Origin: Sphingomonas sp. MA1305
GTDB lineage: Bacteria; Pseudomonadota; Alphaproteobacteria; Sphingomonadales; Sphingomonadaceae
Assembly: GCF_016107325.1 (NCBI RefSeq)
Contig: NZ_RCVT01000002.1
Location: forward strand, 682,001 to 746,000
Direction: 5' to 3'
DNA length: 64,000 bases
Position 1 is the stretch's first letter. Each line of letters starts with the position of its first letter. The notes beneath the pieces are model-generated. The model saw nothing but the letters and a program-made list of their open reading frames with translations, made no database searches and had not been told where the DNA came from. The translations under genes and the position numbers were made by a program. Positions 18,307-27,921 of the stretch are shown here, piece by piece.

Positions 18307-18576
18307 ATGACGGACGTGATCGACAATACCGCCGCCGGGCGGTTCGAACTGACGGTCGATGGCGGCACCGCCATCGCCGCCTATCAGCGCGAGGGCGATC
18401 GCATCGTCTTCACCCATACCGAAGTGCCGCCCGAGCTGGAGGGACAGGGAATCGGCAGCCGCCTCGTCGCCGGCGCGCTGGCACGGGTGCGGCGCCAGGG
18501 GCTCAAGGTCGTGCCGGCCTGCGCCTTTGTCGCCGCCTATCTGCGCCGCCACCCGGACGCCGCCGACCTCGCCTGA
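18307..18576 (+). CDS. GNAT-like N-acetyltransferase (YjdJ/NATD1 type)
   Basis: An 89-residue minimal acetyl-CoA-binding domain: FELTVDGGTAIAAYQREGD, VPPELEGQGIGSRLVAGAL (the Q/RxxGxG/A acetyl-CoA loop) and VVPACAFVAAYLRRHP, which is the typical ending of the NATD1/YjdJ family. The ATG giving MTDVIDNTA was chosen because the family starts there. Convergent with the ABC exporter with no gap. Substrate unknown. Confidence 0.85.
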   Translation: MTDVIDNTAAGRFELTVDGGTAIAAYQREGDRIVFTHTEVPPELEGQGIGSRLVAGALARVRRQGLKVVPACAFVAAYLRRHPDAADLA

Positions 18577-20397
18577 TTATTCCGCGGCGATCGGCTCGCG
18601 CCGTTCCTGCGCCTGGCGAGCCCACATTTCCGCATAGAGACCGCCGCGGTGGAGCAATTCGGCGTGCGTGCCGCTCTCCCGCACCCGGCCGCCGTCGAGC
18701 ACGACGATCCGGTCGGCATGGACGATCGTCGAGAGACGGTGGGCGATGACGATCGTCGTGCGGCCCCGTTCGATCGCCTCCAGCGTGGCGAGGATCTCGT
18801 CCTCGGTCCGGCTGTCGAGTGCGCTGGTCGCCTCGTCCAGGATCAGGATCGGCGGGTTCTTGAGCAGGGTGCGCGCGATCGCGACGCGCTGTTTCTCGCC
18901 ACCCGACAGCTTCAGCCCGCGTTCGCCGACCCGCGTGGCATAGCCGTCAGGCTGGCGCGCGATGAAGTCGGCGATCGCCGCCCCGCGCGCTGCCGCGGCG
19001 ATCTCCGCCTCGCCGGCGCTCTCGCGACCGTAGGCGATGTTATAGCCGATCGTTTCGTTGAACAGCACCGTGTCCTGCGGCACGATGCCGATCGCGGCGC
19101 GCAGGCTCGCCTGCGTCACCTCGCGGATGTCCTGGCCGTCGATCGTGATCCGCCCCTCGCCGACATCGTAGAATCGGTAGAGCAGACGGGCGAGCGTCGA
19201 CTTGCCCGCGCCCGACGGTCCGACCACCGCGACGGTCGCGCCGGCCGGCACGTCGAGGTCGAGGCCGTTGAGGATCGTACGGTCGGCGTCATAGCCGAAG
19301 CGGACGCCCTCGAAGCGCACGCGCCCAGCGCCGACCTGCAGCGGCGTCGCATCCGGCGCATCGGTCACCTCCGCCGGCGTGTCGATCAGGTCGAACATCG
19401 CCGCCATGTCGATCACCCCCTGGCGGATGGTGCGATAGACCATGCCGAGCAGGTCGAGCGGCCGGAACAGCTGGCTGAGCAGCGTCGAGACGAGGACGAG
19501 GTCGCCCGACGAGGCCTGCCCTCGCGACCAGCGCCACGCGACGAACGCCATGCCCGCGCCCATCATCAAATTGGTGATCAGCGCCTGGCCGATGTTGAGC
19601 CAGGCCAGGCTGTTCTCCGACTTGGTCGCGGCCTGGGCATAGGCCGCGATGCCCGCGTCGTAGCGGCGCGCCTCGCGCTCCTCAGCGCCAAAATATTTCA
19701 CCGTCTCGAAGTTGAGCAGCGAATCGACCGCATGCGCCACCGCGCCGGTGTCGAGGTCGTTCATTCGCGTGCGCAGTGCATTGCGCCAGTCGGTGACCTT
19801 GCGCGTGAAGACGATATAGGCGGCGACCATCGCCACCGTCGCGACGACCAGCGGCCAGCCGAAGCTCTTCCAGAAGATGCCGAGCACCAGCGCCAGCTCG
19901 AGGATCGTCGGCGCGATGTTGAACAGGATGAAATAGAGCATCGTGTCGATGCTCTTGGTGCCGCGCTCGACCACCTTGGTCACCGCCCCGGTGCGCCGCT
20001 CGAGGTGGAAGCGCAGCGAAAGGCCGTGCAGATGCCGGAAGACGGTGGCGGCGAGCCGCCGCGTCGCATCCTGGCCGACGCGCTCGAACACCGCATTGCG
20101 CAGATTGTCGAACAGCGTCGTGCCGAAGCGCGCCGCAGCATAGCCGAACACCAGCAGGATCACGAGCGTGACCGCGCCGCGATCCGCGCCGGTCGAGACG
20201 CGGTCGATCGCATATTTCAGCGAATAGGAGACGGCGAAGACCTGGACGAACTTGCTGACCACGACGAGCAGCATCGCAGCCACGATCCGCGCCTTCAGCC
20301 CCGGCTCGCCGGCGGGCCAGAGATAGGGGAGGAAACGGCGCAGGGTCGGGATCAGCGGCTGATCGGGGCGGGTCTGGACGGTCGGATCGGGAGGCAT
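18577..20397 (-). CDS. Atm1-type ABC transporter (fused permease and ATPase)
   Basis: A 606-residue half-transporter: six membrane segments (about 45-330), then the nucleotide-binding domain with GPSGAGKST (Walker A), LSGGEKQRVAIAR (signature), ILILDEATSALD (Walker B) and the switch IAHRLST. The lead into the TM domain (FLPYLWPAGEPGLKARIVAA) and NFETVKYFGAEEREARRYD are typical of the mitochondrial Atm1/ABCB7 family and its bacterial relatives, which export glutathione-bound metals or persulfides. The ATG at 20397 was preferred to one 14 codons upstream. Stands alone on its strand. Confidence 0.9.
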   Translation of the reverse strand: MPPDPTVQTRPDQPLIPTLRRFLPYLWPAGEPGLKARIVAAMLLVVVSKFVQVFAVSYSLKYAIDRVSTGADRGAVTLVILLVFGYAAARFGTTLFDNLRNAVFERVGQDATRRLAATVFRHLHGLSLRFHLERRTGAVTKVVERGTKSIDTMLYFILFNIAPTILELALVLGIFWKSFGWPLVVATVAMVAAYIVFTRKVTDWRNALRTRMNDLDTGAVAHAVDSLLNFETVKYFGAEEREARRYDAGIAAYAQAATKSENSLAWLNIGQALITNLMMGAGMAFVAWRWSRGQASSGDLVLVSTLLSQLFRPLDLLGMVYRTIRQGVIDMAAMFDLIDTPAEVTDAPDATPLQVGAGRVRFEGVRFGYDADRTILNGLDLDVPAGATVAVVGPSGAGKSTLARLLYRFYDVGEGRITIDGQDIREVTQASLRAAIGIVPQDTVLFNETIGYNIAYGRESAGEAEIAAAARGAAIADFIARQPDGYATRVGERGLKLSGGEKQRVAIARTLLKNPPILILDEATSALDSRTEDEILATLEAIERGRTTIVIAHRLSTIVHADRIVVLDGGRVRESGTHAELLHRGGLYAEMWARQAQERREPIAAE

Positions 20398-20492
20398 CGC
20401 AACGGCATGTAGGAAGGCCGCCGACGCGGCGAAAGCCAAGGTGGGAACACAACGGGGCCTTGGCGGGTTTTTCCCTGCGAGTGGAGACGCTT

Positions 20493-20723
20493 ATGGAACC
20501 GCTATTCTACGTCATGGCGATCATGGGCTGCGGCGACGGCAACGTCCAGTGCAGCGAGGCTCGGGTCGTCCCGATCCAATATCAATCCATGGCGGAATGC
20601 CGTGCGGCCTTGCCGGCGCAACTGGCGAAGAACACCGACATCGACTTTCCGATGATCGGCGCGCAATGCCGCACGTCTGGAGCCCAGGTCGCCAAGGCCG
20701 ATAGCAAGGCGAAACGCTCGTAA
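20493..20723 (+). CDS. Small hypothetical protein
   Basis: A 76-residue protein starting MEPLFYVMAIMGCGDG, with Cys at positions about 13, 20, 36 and 59, perhaps two disulphides; the hydrophobic N-terminus may act as an export signal. A start 11 codons upstream is open but without support. No family recognised. Sits in the gap between two minus-strand genes. Confidence 0.6.
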   Translation: MEPLFYVMAIMGCGDGNVQCSEARVVPIQYQSMAECRAALPAQLAKNTDIDFPMIGAQCRTSGAQVAKADSKAKRS

Positions 20724-20746
20724 GTCGCTGCTGACGCGCGCTGGCG

Positions 20747-21703
20747 CTACTGTGGACGCCGCCACAGCGGCGGTCGAGACGTCTCGACCAGCCGCATCCG
20801 CCGCCCCGCCTCGACCCGCGACCGCGCGATAAAGGCGATCTTCTCGCCGGTCGATGTGGATACGCGCGTGTCCCAGGCCGCCGCCCCGCGCGCGGCGACC
20901 TTGCGACCGATCGCGCCGTAGATATGCGCCGCCGCCAGCACCGCCCAGGCCGACCGCCGCGACAGCTGGCGCGTGCCGATCCGGGCGCTCGCCTCGAACG
21001 CCGCCGCCGCGTCGGTCATCCGCCGCGCCATCGCGACCAGCGCCGGGCGATGTTCGGGCGCCATATAGTCCGTTGCGGGCACCCCCGCCGCCTCCAGCCA
21101 GTCGGCGGGCAGGTAGCAGCGCCCGGCCGCGGCATCCTCGCCCAGATCGCGGGCGATATTGGCGAGCTGGAAGGCGAGGCCCAGGTCGCAGGCCCGGTCC
21201 AGCGTCGCCGCGTCGTCGGGCGACACGCCCATGATCACCGCCATCATGCAGCCGACGACGCCGGCGACATGATAGCAATAGCGATAGAGGTCGTCCTCGC
21301 TCTGTGGCCGCCAGCCGTCGCCGTCGAGCCGGAAGCCCGCGATCAGATCGTGCGCGAAGCGCGCCGGCAACAGCGTCTCGCGCGCGACGATGCGCAGCGC
21401 GTCGAAGGCGGGCAGGCCGATCGTCTCGCCGGCCAATGCCGCATCGGTCAGCGCCGCCATCGCCGCGATCCGCGCCGGCGCATCGTCGACGATTGTCATG
21501 CCATGGCCATGGTCCTGGCCGTCGGCGATGTCGTCGCAGGCCCGGCACCAGGCGTAGAGCAGCCATGCCCGCTCGCGGGTCGGTCGATCGAACAACAGGC
21601 TGGCGGCGGCGAAGCTCTTCGATCCCCGCGCGATCGATTCCCGCGCCGTGGCGACGATCGCGTCGCGGGAGGGCGCCGGGCCGAAGGAGCCGGGCGGGCT
21701 CAC
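20747..21703 (-). CDS. crtB: Phytoene synthase
   Basis: Joins two geranylgeranyl diphosphates head-to-head to phytoene, the committed carotenoid step. 318 residues. Two Asp-rich motifs are visible: ACDDIADGQD near residue 48 and the second at FQLANIARDLGEDAAAGRCY. The GTG overlapping the stop of the upstream gene (GTGA) is the start; there is no in-frame ATG before the conserved SRDAIVATARESI. Translation is thus coupled to the LOG-family gene. Confidence 0.93.
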   Translation of the reverse strand: MSPPGSFGPAPSRDAIVATARESIARGSKSFAAASLLFDRPTRERAWLLYAWCRACDDIADGQDHGHGMTIVDDAPARIAAMAALTDAALAGETIGLPAFDALRIVARETLLPARFAHDLIAGFRLDGDGWRPQSEDDLYRYCYHVAGVVGCMMAVIMGVSPDDAATLDRACDLGLAFQLANIARDLGEDAAAGRCYLPADWLEAAGVPATDYMAPEHRPALVAMARRMTDAAAAFEASARIGTRQLSRRSAWAVLAAAHIYGAIGRKVAARGAAAWDTRVSTSTGEKIAFIARSRVEAGRRMRLVETSRPPLWRRPQ

Positions 21704-22281
21704 AGGTCGGCGGCGTTCATCCGCACGATCGGCTGGGTCGGCACATGCTGGCCCATCGCGTCGATCAAGGTCTCCAGCGTATCGGCGACGATCAGCAGGT
21801 CGCGATGCTGCGGGCGCAGGAAACCGACCTCCGCCATCTTGCCCCAGAAGGCGATCAGATGGTCGTAATAGCCGGCGGTGTTGAGCAGCCCGACCGGCTT
21901 GGCGTGATAGCCGAGCTGCGCCCAGCTCAGCGCCTCCCACAGTTCGTCCATCGTGCCGGTGCCGCCGGGGATGGTGACGAAGCCGTCGGACAGATCGGTG
22001 AACGCCTGCTTGCGGCTGTGCATGCCGTCGACGACGTGCAGTTCGGTGAGGCCGCGGTGCGCGACCTCGGCATCGACCAGCGCCTGCGGGATGATGCCGA
22101 TCACTTCGCCGCCCGCGGCCAGCGCGCCATCGGCGACCGCGCCCATCAGGCCGAGCCGGCCGCCGCCATAGACGACGCCGATGCCCCGGCCGGCCAGCGT
22201 CGCGCCGATGGCGCGGGCGGTGTCGACATAGAGCGGGTCGGCGGGCGTGGCGGACCCGCAATAGATGGCAAGGCGCTTCAT
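21700..22281 (-). CDS. LOG-family protein (TIGR00730 Rossmann-fold nucleotide 5'-monophosphate phosphoribohydrolase)
   Basis: A 193-residue protein that probably cleaves the N-glycosidic bond of (modified) adenosine monophosphate, as in cytokinin activation by plant LOG and in general nucleotide hydrolysis in bacteria. The signature PGGTGTMDELWEALSWAQLG is intact, with GGGRLGLMGAVAD upstream. The ATG of MKRLAIYCGSATP was chosen; upstream codons are palindrome-flanking DNA. Overlaps crtB by four bases; the link to carotenoid synthesis is unclear. Confidence 0.9.
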   Translation of the reverse strand: MKRLAIYCGSATPADPLYVDTARAIGATLAGRGIGVVYGGGRLGLMGAVADGALAAGGEVIGIIPQALVDAEVAHRGLTELHVVDGMHSRKQAFTDLSDGFVTIPGGTGTMDELWEALSWAQLGYHAKPVGLLNTAGYYDHLIAFWGKMAEVGFLRPQHRDLLIVADTLETLIDAMGQHVPTQPIVRMNAADL

Positions 22282-22406
22282 GCCTCCGCCGCTAGGCGAT
22301 GGGCGGGCAGGGGGCAAGCATCCTGCGCGGCGAGCGTCATCCTGGTAGTCGTCCTCGCTCCACCGCGGCCTCCGGCACATCTTCCGCTATCCGCTTAAGG
22401 TTCGCC

Positions 22407-22495
22407 ATCCCCGCGGAGGCGGGGATCCAGAGACGCTGACGCTTACGAGAGAGTCGCCGACGTTCGCGTGTCTGGATCCCCGCCTCCGCGGGGAT
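22407..22495. repeat. REP-like palindrome between LOG gene and mgtC
   Basis: Perfect 24-base inverted repeat (22407-22430 and 22472-22495) around a 41-base spacer; inner sequence of each arm is itself a small hairpin (ATCCCCGCGGAGGCGGGGAT). The right end continues as GACGG, as in the other two palindromes. The convergent-to-codirectional gap of 248 bases around it holds no gene. Confidence 0.85.
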
Positions 22496-22529
22496 GACGG
22501 CCTTGGGGAGGACAAGTCACGCAAAGGTA

Positions 22530-23249
22530 TCAATCATGCGTCTGCACGTCCCAAGTCGCATGCTCGATGCCGTGATGCGCCGCGAGATGCGCGACGATCG
22601 CGTCGAGGTCGGTATCCACCGCGCCGGTGCTGACCAGGGTCGCGACGATGTCGACGTGATCGGCGGTCCGCTCGACGAGGTCGGTATCCGCCACCGGATA
22701 GCGCATCAGTTCGAGGTGATCGACCAGCAGGTCGCGCACCGCCGGGGCGCGCTCCGGATCGGTGGTCACGGTGACCGAATAGGTCGCCTCCAGCCCGCCG
22801 CCGGCCAGCGGGATGCGGTTGATCGCATTGACCACCGGGCGCAGCAGGGTGTTGCCCGCGATCACGAACACGGTCAGCGTCGCCGCCTCCGCGACCATGT
22901 CGGTGCCCGCCGCCGCGCCGACCGCGGCGGAACACCAGAGCGTCGCAGCGGTGTTGAGGCCGCGGACGTTCATCCCCTCCTTCATGATCACGCCGGCGCC
23001 GAGGAAGCCGATGCCGGACACGACATAGGCGATGACGCGGATCGCCTCGCCGTTGCCGGCCAGCCGCTGCGCCAGATCGACGAAGGCGGCGGCGCCGAGC
23101 GCGACCAGCGCATTGGTGCGCAGCCCCGCGGTCCGCTGGCGATACTGCCGCTCCGCCCCGATCAGCGCGCCGAGCAGTAGCGCGGCGGCATAGCTGACCA
23201 GCGTGTCGAGATAAGCGTGAAGATCGAACGTCTGGATGAAATGCATCAT
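22530..23249 (-). CDS. MgtC/SapB family membrane protein
   Basis: A 239-residue protein with four to five membrane segments in the first 145 residues. The MgtC signature is complete: ALLLGALIGAERQYRQRTAGLRTN and GIGFLGAGVIMKEG with NVRGLNTAATLWCSAAVG. The C-terminal about 95 residues form a soluble ACT-like domain. Family members help growth at low Mg or within hosts and can inhibit the F-type ATPase; role here unknown. 51 bases downstream of crtI on the same strand. Confidence 0.9.
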   Translation of the reverse strand: MMHFIQTFDLHAYLDTLVSYAAALLLGALIGAERQYRQRTAGLRTNALVALGAAAFVDLAQRLAGNGEAIRVIAYVVSGIGFLGAGVIMKEGMNVRGLNTAATLWCSAAVGAAAGTDMVAEAATLTVFVIAGNTLLRPVVNAINRIPLAGGGLEATYSVTVTTDPERAPAVRDLLVDHLELMRYPVADTDLVERTADHVDIVATLVSTGAVDTDLDAIVAHLAAHHGIEHATWDVQTHD

Positions 23250-23300
23250 GGCTGCCCCGGCAGTACCGCGGCGGCCCTGTAGCGGCCTGGCGTCAGCCGG

Positions 23301-24782
23301 TCACCCCTCCAGCATCAGCGCCGCGGTGGCCTTGGCGCTGCCGACCACGCCGGGGATGCCGGCGCCCGGATGCGTGCCGGCGCCGACGAAATAGAGGTTG
23401 GGGATCGCATCGTCGCGATTGTGGACGCGGAAATAGGCGCTCTGGGTCAGGATCGGCTCGAGGCTGAAGGCGGACCCCATGTGCGCGTTGAGGTCAGCCG
23501 CGAAATCCTTCGGCGCATAGCTGAACTTGGTGACGATCCGTTCGTGGATGTCGGGGATCAGCCGGCGGCCGACCTCGTCGAGGATGCGCTTCTCCAGGAT
23601 CGGCCCCACCTCGTCCCAGTCGACCGGGAACTTGCCCATGTGCGGCACCGGCGCCAGCGCGTAGAAGGTCGAATGCCCCTCCGGCGCCAGGCCCGGATCG
23701 GTGACGGTCGGATGGTGCAGATAAAGCGAGAAATCTTCGCTGAGCACGCCATGGTCGTAGATATCGGCGAGCAGCCCCTGATAGCGCGGGCCGAACAGGA
23801 TCATGTGGTGCGGGATGCCCGGCCACGTCCCCTTGATGCCGAAATGGACGACGAACAGCGACGGCGAATAGCGCTTGCGCTCCAGTCGCGCGCGCGTCCG
23901 CTGCGCGCTGCGCGATCCCGACAGCAGGTCGCGGTAGCTGTGCATGATGTCGCTGTTGCACGCCACCGCGTCCGTTTCGCCGCGCCAGCCGCTGGCGCAG
24001 ACGACGCCGGTGGCGCGGTCGCCCAGCGTCTCGATCTGCGTCACCGCATCGCCCAGCCGCAACGTGCCGCCGATCCGCTGGAAATGGGCGACCATGCCGG
24101 CGACCAGCCGGTTGGTGCCGCCGCGCGCGAACCAGACGCCGCCGTCGCGCTCCAGCTTGTGGATCAGCGCATAGATCGCGCTGGTCGTCATCGGATTGCC
24201 GCCGACCAGCAACGTGTGGAAGCTCAGCGCCTGGCGCAGCTTCTCGTTGGCGACGAACTTCGACACGATCGAATAGACCGACCGCCACGCCTGATATTTG
24301 GCGAGCGCCGGCGCTGCCTTCACCATCGACGCGAAGTCGAGGAAGGCGACATGGCCCAGCTTCTCATAGCCTTCGTGGAAGACGCCGGCGGCATAATCGA
24401 GGAAATGCGCATAGCCGCTGACGTCGGCCGGATTGAGGCGGGCGATTTCCTGCTTCAAGGCGACGTCGTCGTTGGAATAATCGAAATTGGTGCCGTCAGG
24501 CCAGTTGAGCCGGTAGAAGGGGGTCACCGCTTCGAGCGTGACGTCGTCGGCGATGTTGCGGCCGGTCAGCGCCCACAATTCTTCCAGGCAGGCAGGATCG
24601 GTGATCACCGTCGGCCCGGCGTCGAAGGTGAAGCCGTCCCTTTCCCAATAATAAGCCCGGCCGCCCGGCTTGTCGCGCGACTCGACGATCGTCGTCTCGA
24701 CGCCGGCGGATTGCAGCCGGATGGCGAGGGCCAGGCCGCCGAAGCCGGCGCCGACGACGATGGCGCGCCGTGGCTTGGCCAT
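23301..24782 (-). CDS. crtI: Phytoene desaturase
   Basis: FAD-dependent desaturase converting phytoene to lycopene. 493 residues, normal length. The N-terminal dinucleotide fold AIVVGAGFGGLALAIRL is followed by GGRAYYWERDGFTFDAGPT; the carotenoid-desaturase C-terminal signature NLYFVGAGTHPGAGIPGV is intact. Its ATG overlaps the crtY stop by one base (TGATG). Confidence 0.95.
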   Translation of the reverse strand: MAKPRRAIVVGAGFGGLALAIRLQSAGVETTIVESRDKPGGRAYYWERDGFTFDAGPTVITDPACLEELWALTGRNIADDVTLEAVTPFYRLNWPDGTNFDYSNDDVALKQEIARLNPADVSGYAHFLDYAAGVFHEGYEKLGHVAFLDFASMVKAAPALAKYQAWRSVYSIVSKFVANEKLRQALSFHTLLVGGNPMTTSAIYALIHKLERDGGVWFARGGTNRLVAGMVAHFQRIGGTLRLGDAVTQIETLGDRATGVVCASGWRGETDAVACNSDIMHSYRDLLSGSRSAQRTRARLERKRYSPSLFVVHFGIKGTWPGIPHHMILFGPRYQGLLADIYDHGVLSEDFSLYLHHPTVTDPGLAPEGHSTFYALAPVPHMGKFPVDWDEVGPILEKRILDEVGRRLIPDIHERIVTKFSYAPKDFAADLNAHMGSAFSLEPILTQSAYFRVHNRDDAIPNLYFVGAGTHPGAGIPGVVGSAKATAALMLEG

Positions 24783-25945
24783 CAGCGTCGCCCCGCCAGC
24801 GCGCGGATCGCGCGGCCGATCGGCACCGGCGGTTTCCCGGTGAGCACGCGCGCCTTGTCCATCATCGTCGATTGTCCTGCATAGAATCGGCCGATCAGCC
24901 GTGCATCGAGCCGGTAGAAGCGTTCGAGCACGCGATAGCGTTCCTGCGGATCGGCGGCCTTGAACAGCATCGCGTCGAGCATGCGGTAAAAGCCGCGCGA
25001 ACGCCAGCAGGCGCGCGCATGGTCATGCGTCAGCGCGTGCAGCGCCGCTCCCGACAGGTCGCGCGACCCGGCGATCAGCATCGCGGTGCGCACCGCATCG
25101 GGCAGCGAATAGCCGGTCGTCGGGTGGAACAGCCCGGCGCGCATCCCGGCCTTGGCGACGCCGGCCCCGCCCGATCGCCAATAGGCGTCGAAATCGCCGC
25201 CGATCGCAACCGGCAGCACGCCGGTCTCTTCATGCGCGCCACCGGCGGAACCATGCCAGCCATGCGCACCGGCATAGGCCCGTACCCGCTCGCGCAACGC
25301 CGGCACATCGAGGTCCGGCGTGTCGCTGTAATAGGTGTCCTCGACGAACATCGTCGTCGGCGAAAAGGGCAGGCAATAGACGAAGCGATAGCCGTCGAGC
25401 TGCGCGACGCTGGCGTCCATCACCACCGGTCGCGTCACGCCGTGCGTCACGCCGAGCTGCAGCTCGCGGCCCAGGAACTTCTGCCAGCCAAGTTCGAGCA
25501 GCGACAGATCGGCCGGGCCACGCGCATCGATTACGCCGCCGGCGGCGACGCGATCGCCGTCGCCCAGCACCACGGCGGTCGCCGAACAGGCGAGCACGCG
25601 CTGCCCGGTCATCTGCGCCCGCGCCGGTAATCGCGCGCGGACTACCGCGTCCAGCCGTTCGCTGGTGATCGAGTAATAGGTCGCATCGAGCGTGCGGCGC
25701 AGCGCCGGGAAGGCGACGTCATAGCCCTGCCAGCCATGGACGACGAGGGGCGCGAGCAGCCAGCGATCGCGTGCCGCGACGTCGCTGCCGAAGAACGACC
25801 AGACGTGATTGCCGCCAAAGCTCGCGCCCGCCTCGATCAGCCGGACGTCGAGCGTCGGGTGCCGCTCGGTCAGGGCGAGCGCGATCAGCGATCCCGCCAG
25901 CCCGCCGCCGACGATCGCCACGTCGCAAGGGATCGTCTTACCCAT
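24782..25945 (-). CDS. crtY: Lycopene beta-cyclase
   Basis: Cyclises both ends of lycopene to beta-carotene. 387 residues: VAIVGGGLAGSLIALAL (NAD/FAD-binding strand), FSPTTMFVEDTYYSD (the conserved FLY-type region), GYSLPDAVRTA near the C-terminus. First gene of a crtY-crtI pair. With crtB and crtZ in this window the pigment route to zeaxanthin is complete apart from GGPP synthase. Confidence 0.93.
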   Translation of the reverse strand: MGKTIPCDVAIVGGGLAGSLIALALTERHPTLDVRLIEAGASFGGNHVWSFFGSDVAARDRWLLAPLVVHGWQGYDVAFPALRRTLDATYYSITSERLDAVVRARLPARAQMTGQRVLACSATAVVLGDGDRVAAGGVIDARGPADLSLLELGWQKFLGRELQLGVTHGVTRPVVMDASVAQLDGYRFVYCLPFSPTTMFVEDTYYSDTPDLDVPALRERVRAYAGAHGWHGSAGGAHEETGVLPVAIGGDFDAYWRSGGAGVAKAGMRAGLFHPTTGYSLPDAVRTAMLIAGSRDLSGAALHALTHDHARACWRSRGFYRMLDAMLFKAADPQERYRVLERFYRLDARLIGRFYAGQSTMMDKARVLTGKPPVPIGRAIRALAGRR

Positions 25946-26031
25946 CGCCCGAGCGCCTAGCGGACGGAGGTGAGGGGTGGAAGGGGGCGTTGGGTGATCC
26001 GGGTCGGGAGCCTACCGCGTCAGCCACATCG

Positions 26032-26123
26032 TCATGCCGGACTTGTTCCGGCATCCACCGTTCCGCAAACGCAGACGCCACATGCCCTGCGGTACCGTGG
26101 ATGCCGGAACAAGTCCGGCATGA
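26032..26123. repeat. REP-like palindrome between crtY and rlmE
   Basis: Perfect 27-base inverted repeat (26032-26058 and 26097-26123), ends TCATGCCGG / CCGGCATGA followed by CGG, with an inner hairpin in each arm (GCCGGACTTGTTCCGGC). Lies in the 223-base gap between two minus-strand genes. Confidence 0.85.
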
Positions 26124-26168
26124 CGGAAAGCGAGGACGGGCGTAATCGCCACGGGGGCGGGAGGACGA

Positions 26169-26858
26169 TCAGTCCTCCCCCTGGTCGTCCGTCACAGCGC
26201 GGCCCTTGAAGCCCTGCGCGACGACGAACCATTCCACCGATCCCTTGCGGCTCGACGGCGGCTTGGCGTGCTTCACCGTGGTGAAGGCGCGCTTCATCGC
26301 AGCGACCAGTTGCGAATCGGCGCCGCCGGCGAACACCTTCGACACGAAGGTGCCGCCCGGCACCAATACGTCGCAGGCGAAGGCGAAGGCGGTCTCGACC
26401 AGCGCCATCGTCCGCAGCGCATCGGTCTGCGGATGGCCGACGGTGTTCGCCGCCATGTCGGACAGGACAAGGTCGGGGGCACCGCCCAGCGCCTCCATCA
26501 GCCGGTCCGGCGCGGCATCGTCCATGAAGTCCATCTGGAAGATGGTGACGCCGTCGATCGGATCGACCGGCAGCAGGTCGATGCCGACCACCTGGGCCTT
26601 GGGCAGCCGGCGCTTGATCACCTGGCTCCATCCGCCGGGCGCGATGCCCAGGTCGACGACACGCTTGCTGTTGCGAATGATGCCAAACTTCTCGTCCAGC
26701 TCGATCAGCTTGTAGGCGGCGCGGCTGCGATAGCCCTCCGCCTTCGCCCGCTTTACATAGGGGTCGTTGAGCTGGCGTTCGAGCCAGCGGGTCGATTGCG
26801 CGGTCCGCCCGCGCGCGGTCTTGACGCGGGTGCGCAGCCCGCCGCCGTCTCTGCTCAC
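26169..26858 (-). CDS. rlmE: 23S rRNA (uridine-2'-O)-methyltransferase
   Basis: Methylates the 2'-OH of U2552 in 23S rRNA at a late step of 50S assembly. 229 residues, with a basic N-terminal extension. The K-D-K-E tetrad is visible in EGYRSRAAYKL, LSDMA, FVSKVFAG and SVEWFVVAQGFKG; the SAM loop is DLGIAPGGWSQV. Follows ppx by 13 bases, a usual pairing in alphaproteobacteria. Confidence 0.94.
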   Translation of the reverse strand: MSRDGGGLRTRVKTARGRTAQSTRWLERQLNDPYVKRAKAEGYRSRAAYKLIELDEKFGIIRNSKRVVDLGIAPGGWSQVIKRRLPKAQVVGIDLLPVDPIDGVTIFQMDFMDDAAPDRLMEALGGAPDLVLSDMAANTVGHPQTDALRTMALVETAFAFACDVLVPGGTFVSKVFAGGADSQLVAAMKRAFTTVKHAKPPSSRKGSVEWFVVAQGFKGRAVTDDQGED

Positions 26859-26871
26859 GATGTCATTCCGT

Positions 26872-27921
26872 TCACGGTCTGGGGCTTCCCATCAGCCGCC
26901 TGAGGATGCCCTCGCGGATGCCGCGATCGGCGATGCCGAGCCGCTCGGCCGGCCACAGGTCGAGGATCGTCTCGAGGATCGCACAGCCGGCGACGACCAG
27001 ATCGGCGCGCTCGCTGCCGATACAGGCGAGCTTGGCGCGCTCCGGCACCGCCATCCGCGACAGATCGGCGCTGATCCGCCGCATCGCCTGCGCCGGCACG
27101 ATCAATCCGTCGACCTGGGCGCGGTCGTAATGGCTGAGGCCGAGGTGGACGCTACCCAATGTCGTCACCGTGCCGCTGGTGCCGAGCAGCCGCGGCCGCG
27201 GCGTCCCCTGCGGCAACCGCGCGGCGAAGCCGGCGAAACTGTCCGTGACGATGCGCCGCATCCGCCCGTAAGCGGCGAGCCGCTCCGCCTCGCTGTCGCC
27301 GATCCCGCCGACGCTCTCGGTCAGCGAGACGACGCCCCAGGGCGCCGAATGCCAGTCGAGCACGCGCGGCATCTGGCCGCGCGGCGTGTCGATCAGCACC
27401 AGCTCGGTCGATCCGCCGCCGATGTCGAAGACCAGGGCGGGGTCGTCGCCCGGCTCGATCAGCGCATGGCAGCCGAGCACCGCGAGCCGCGCCTCCTCCT
27501 CCGCCGAGATGATGTCGAGGTGGATGCCGGTTTCCTGATAGGCGCGGGCGATGAAATCCGGGCCGTTGGCGGCGCGGCGACAGGCTTCGGTGGCGACCGA
27601 TCGCGCCAGCGTGACGTTGCGGCGCTTCAGCTTGTCCGAACAGACGCGCAGCGCCGCGATCGTCCGCTCGATCGCCGCGTCCGACAGCCGGCCGGTGGCG
27701 GCGAGCCCCTCGCCCAGCCGGACGATGCGCGAGAAGGCGTCGACGACGGCGAAACCGTCACCCTGCGGCCGCGCGATCAGCAGCCGGCAGTTGTTGGTGC
27801 CGAGGTCGAGCGCGGCAAAGGCCTGCGCGTCGGACCAGCGGCCGCGCTGCGGCCGGCTCGGCGCCGTTCGGGCAGGCGCGGCGGCCTGCCGGTACGGCAT
27901 TCGGGCGGATCGATCCCCCAT
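26872..27921 (-). CDS. ppx: Exopolyphosphatase / guanosine pentaphosphate phosphohydrolase family
   Basis: Hydrolyses polyphosphate or pppGpp. 349 residues of the ASKHA fold: ALDLGTNNCRLLIA (phosphate 1), FDIGGGSTELVLID (phosphate 2), GTSGTVTTLGSVHLGL (adenosine-type loop). Lacks the C-terminal HD-like domain of long GppA/Ppx proteins, as is usual for alphaproteobacterial single-domain members, so Ppx versus GppA activity cannot be told apart. The first 35 residues are Arg/Pro-rich and the true start could be at the ATG 21 bases in. Confidence 0.9.
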   Translation of the reverse strand: MGDRSARMPYRQAAAPARTAPSRPQRGRWSDAQAFAALDLGTNNCRLLIARPQGDGFAVVDAFSRIVRLGEGLAATGRLSDAAIERTIAALRVCSDKLKRRNVTLARSVATEACRRAANGPDFIARAYQETGIHLDIISAEEEARLAVLGCHALIEPGDDPALVFDIGGGSTELVLIDTPRGQMPRVLDWHSAPWGVVSLTESVGGIGDSEAERLAAYGRMRRIVTDSFAGFAARLPQGTPRPRLLGTSGTVTTLGSVHLGLSHYDRAQVDGLIVPAQAMRRISADLSRMAVPERAKLACIGSERADLVVAGCAILETILDLWPAERLGIADRGIREGILRRLMGSPRP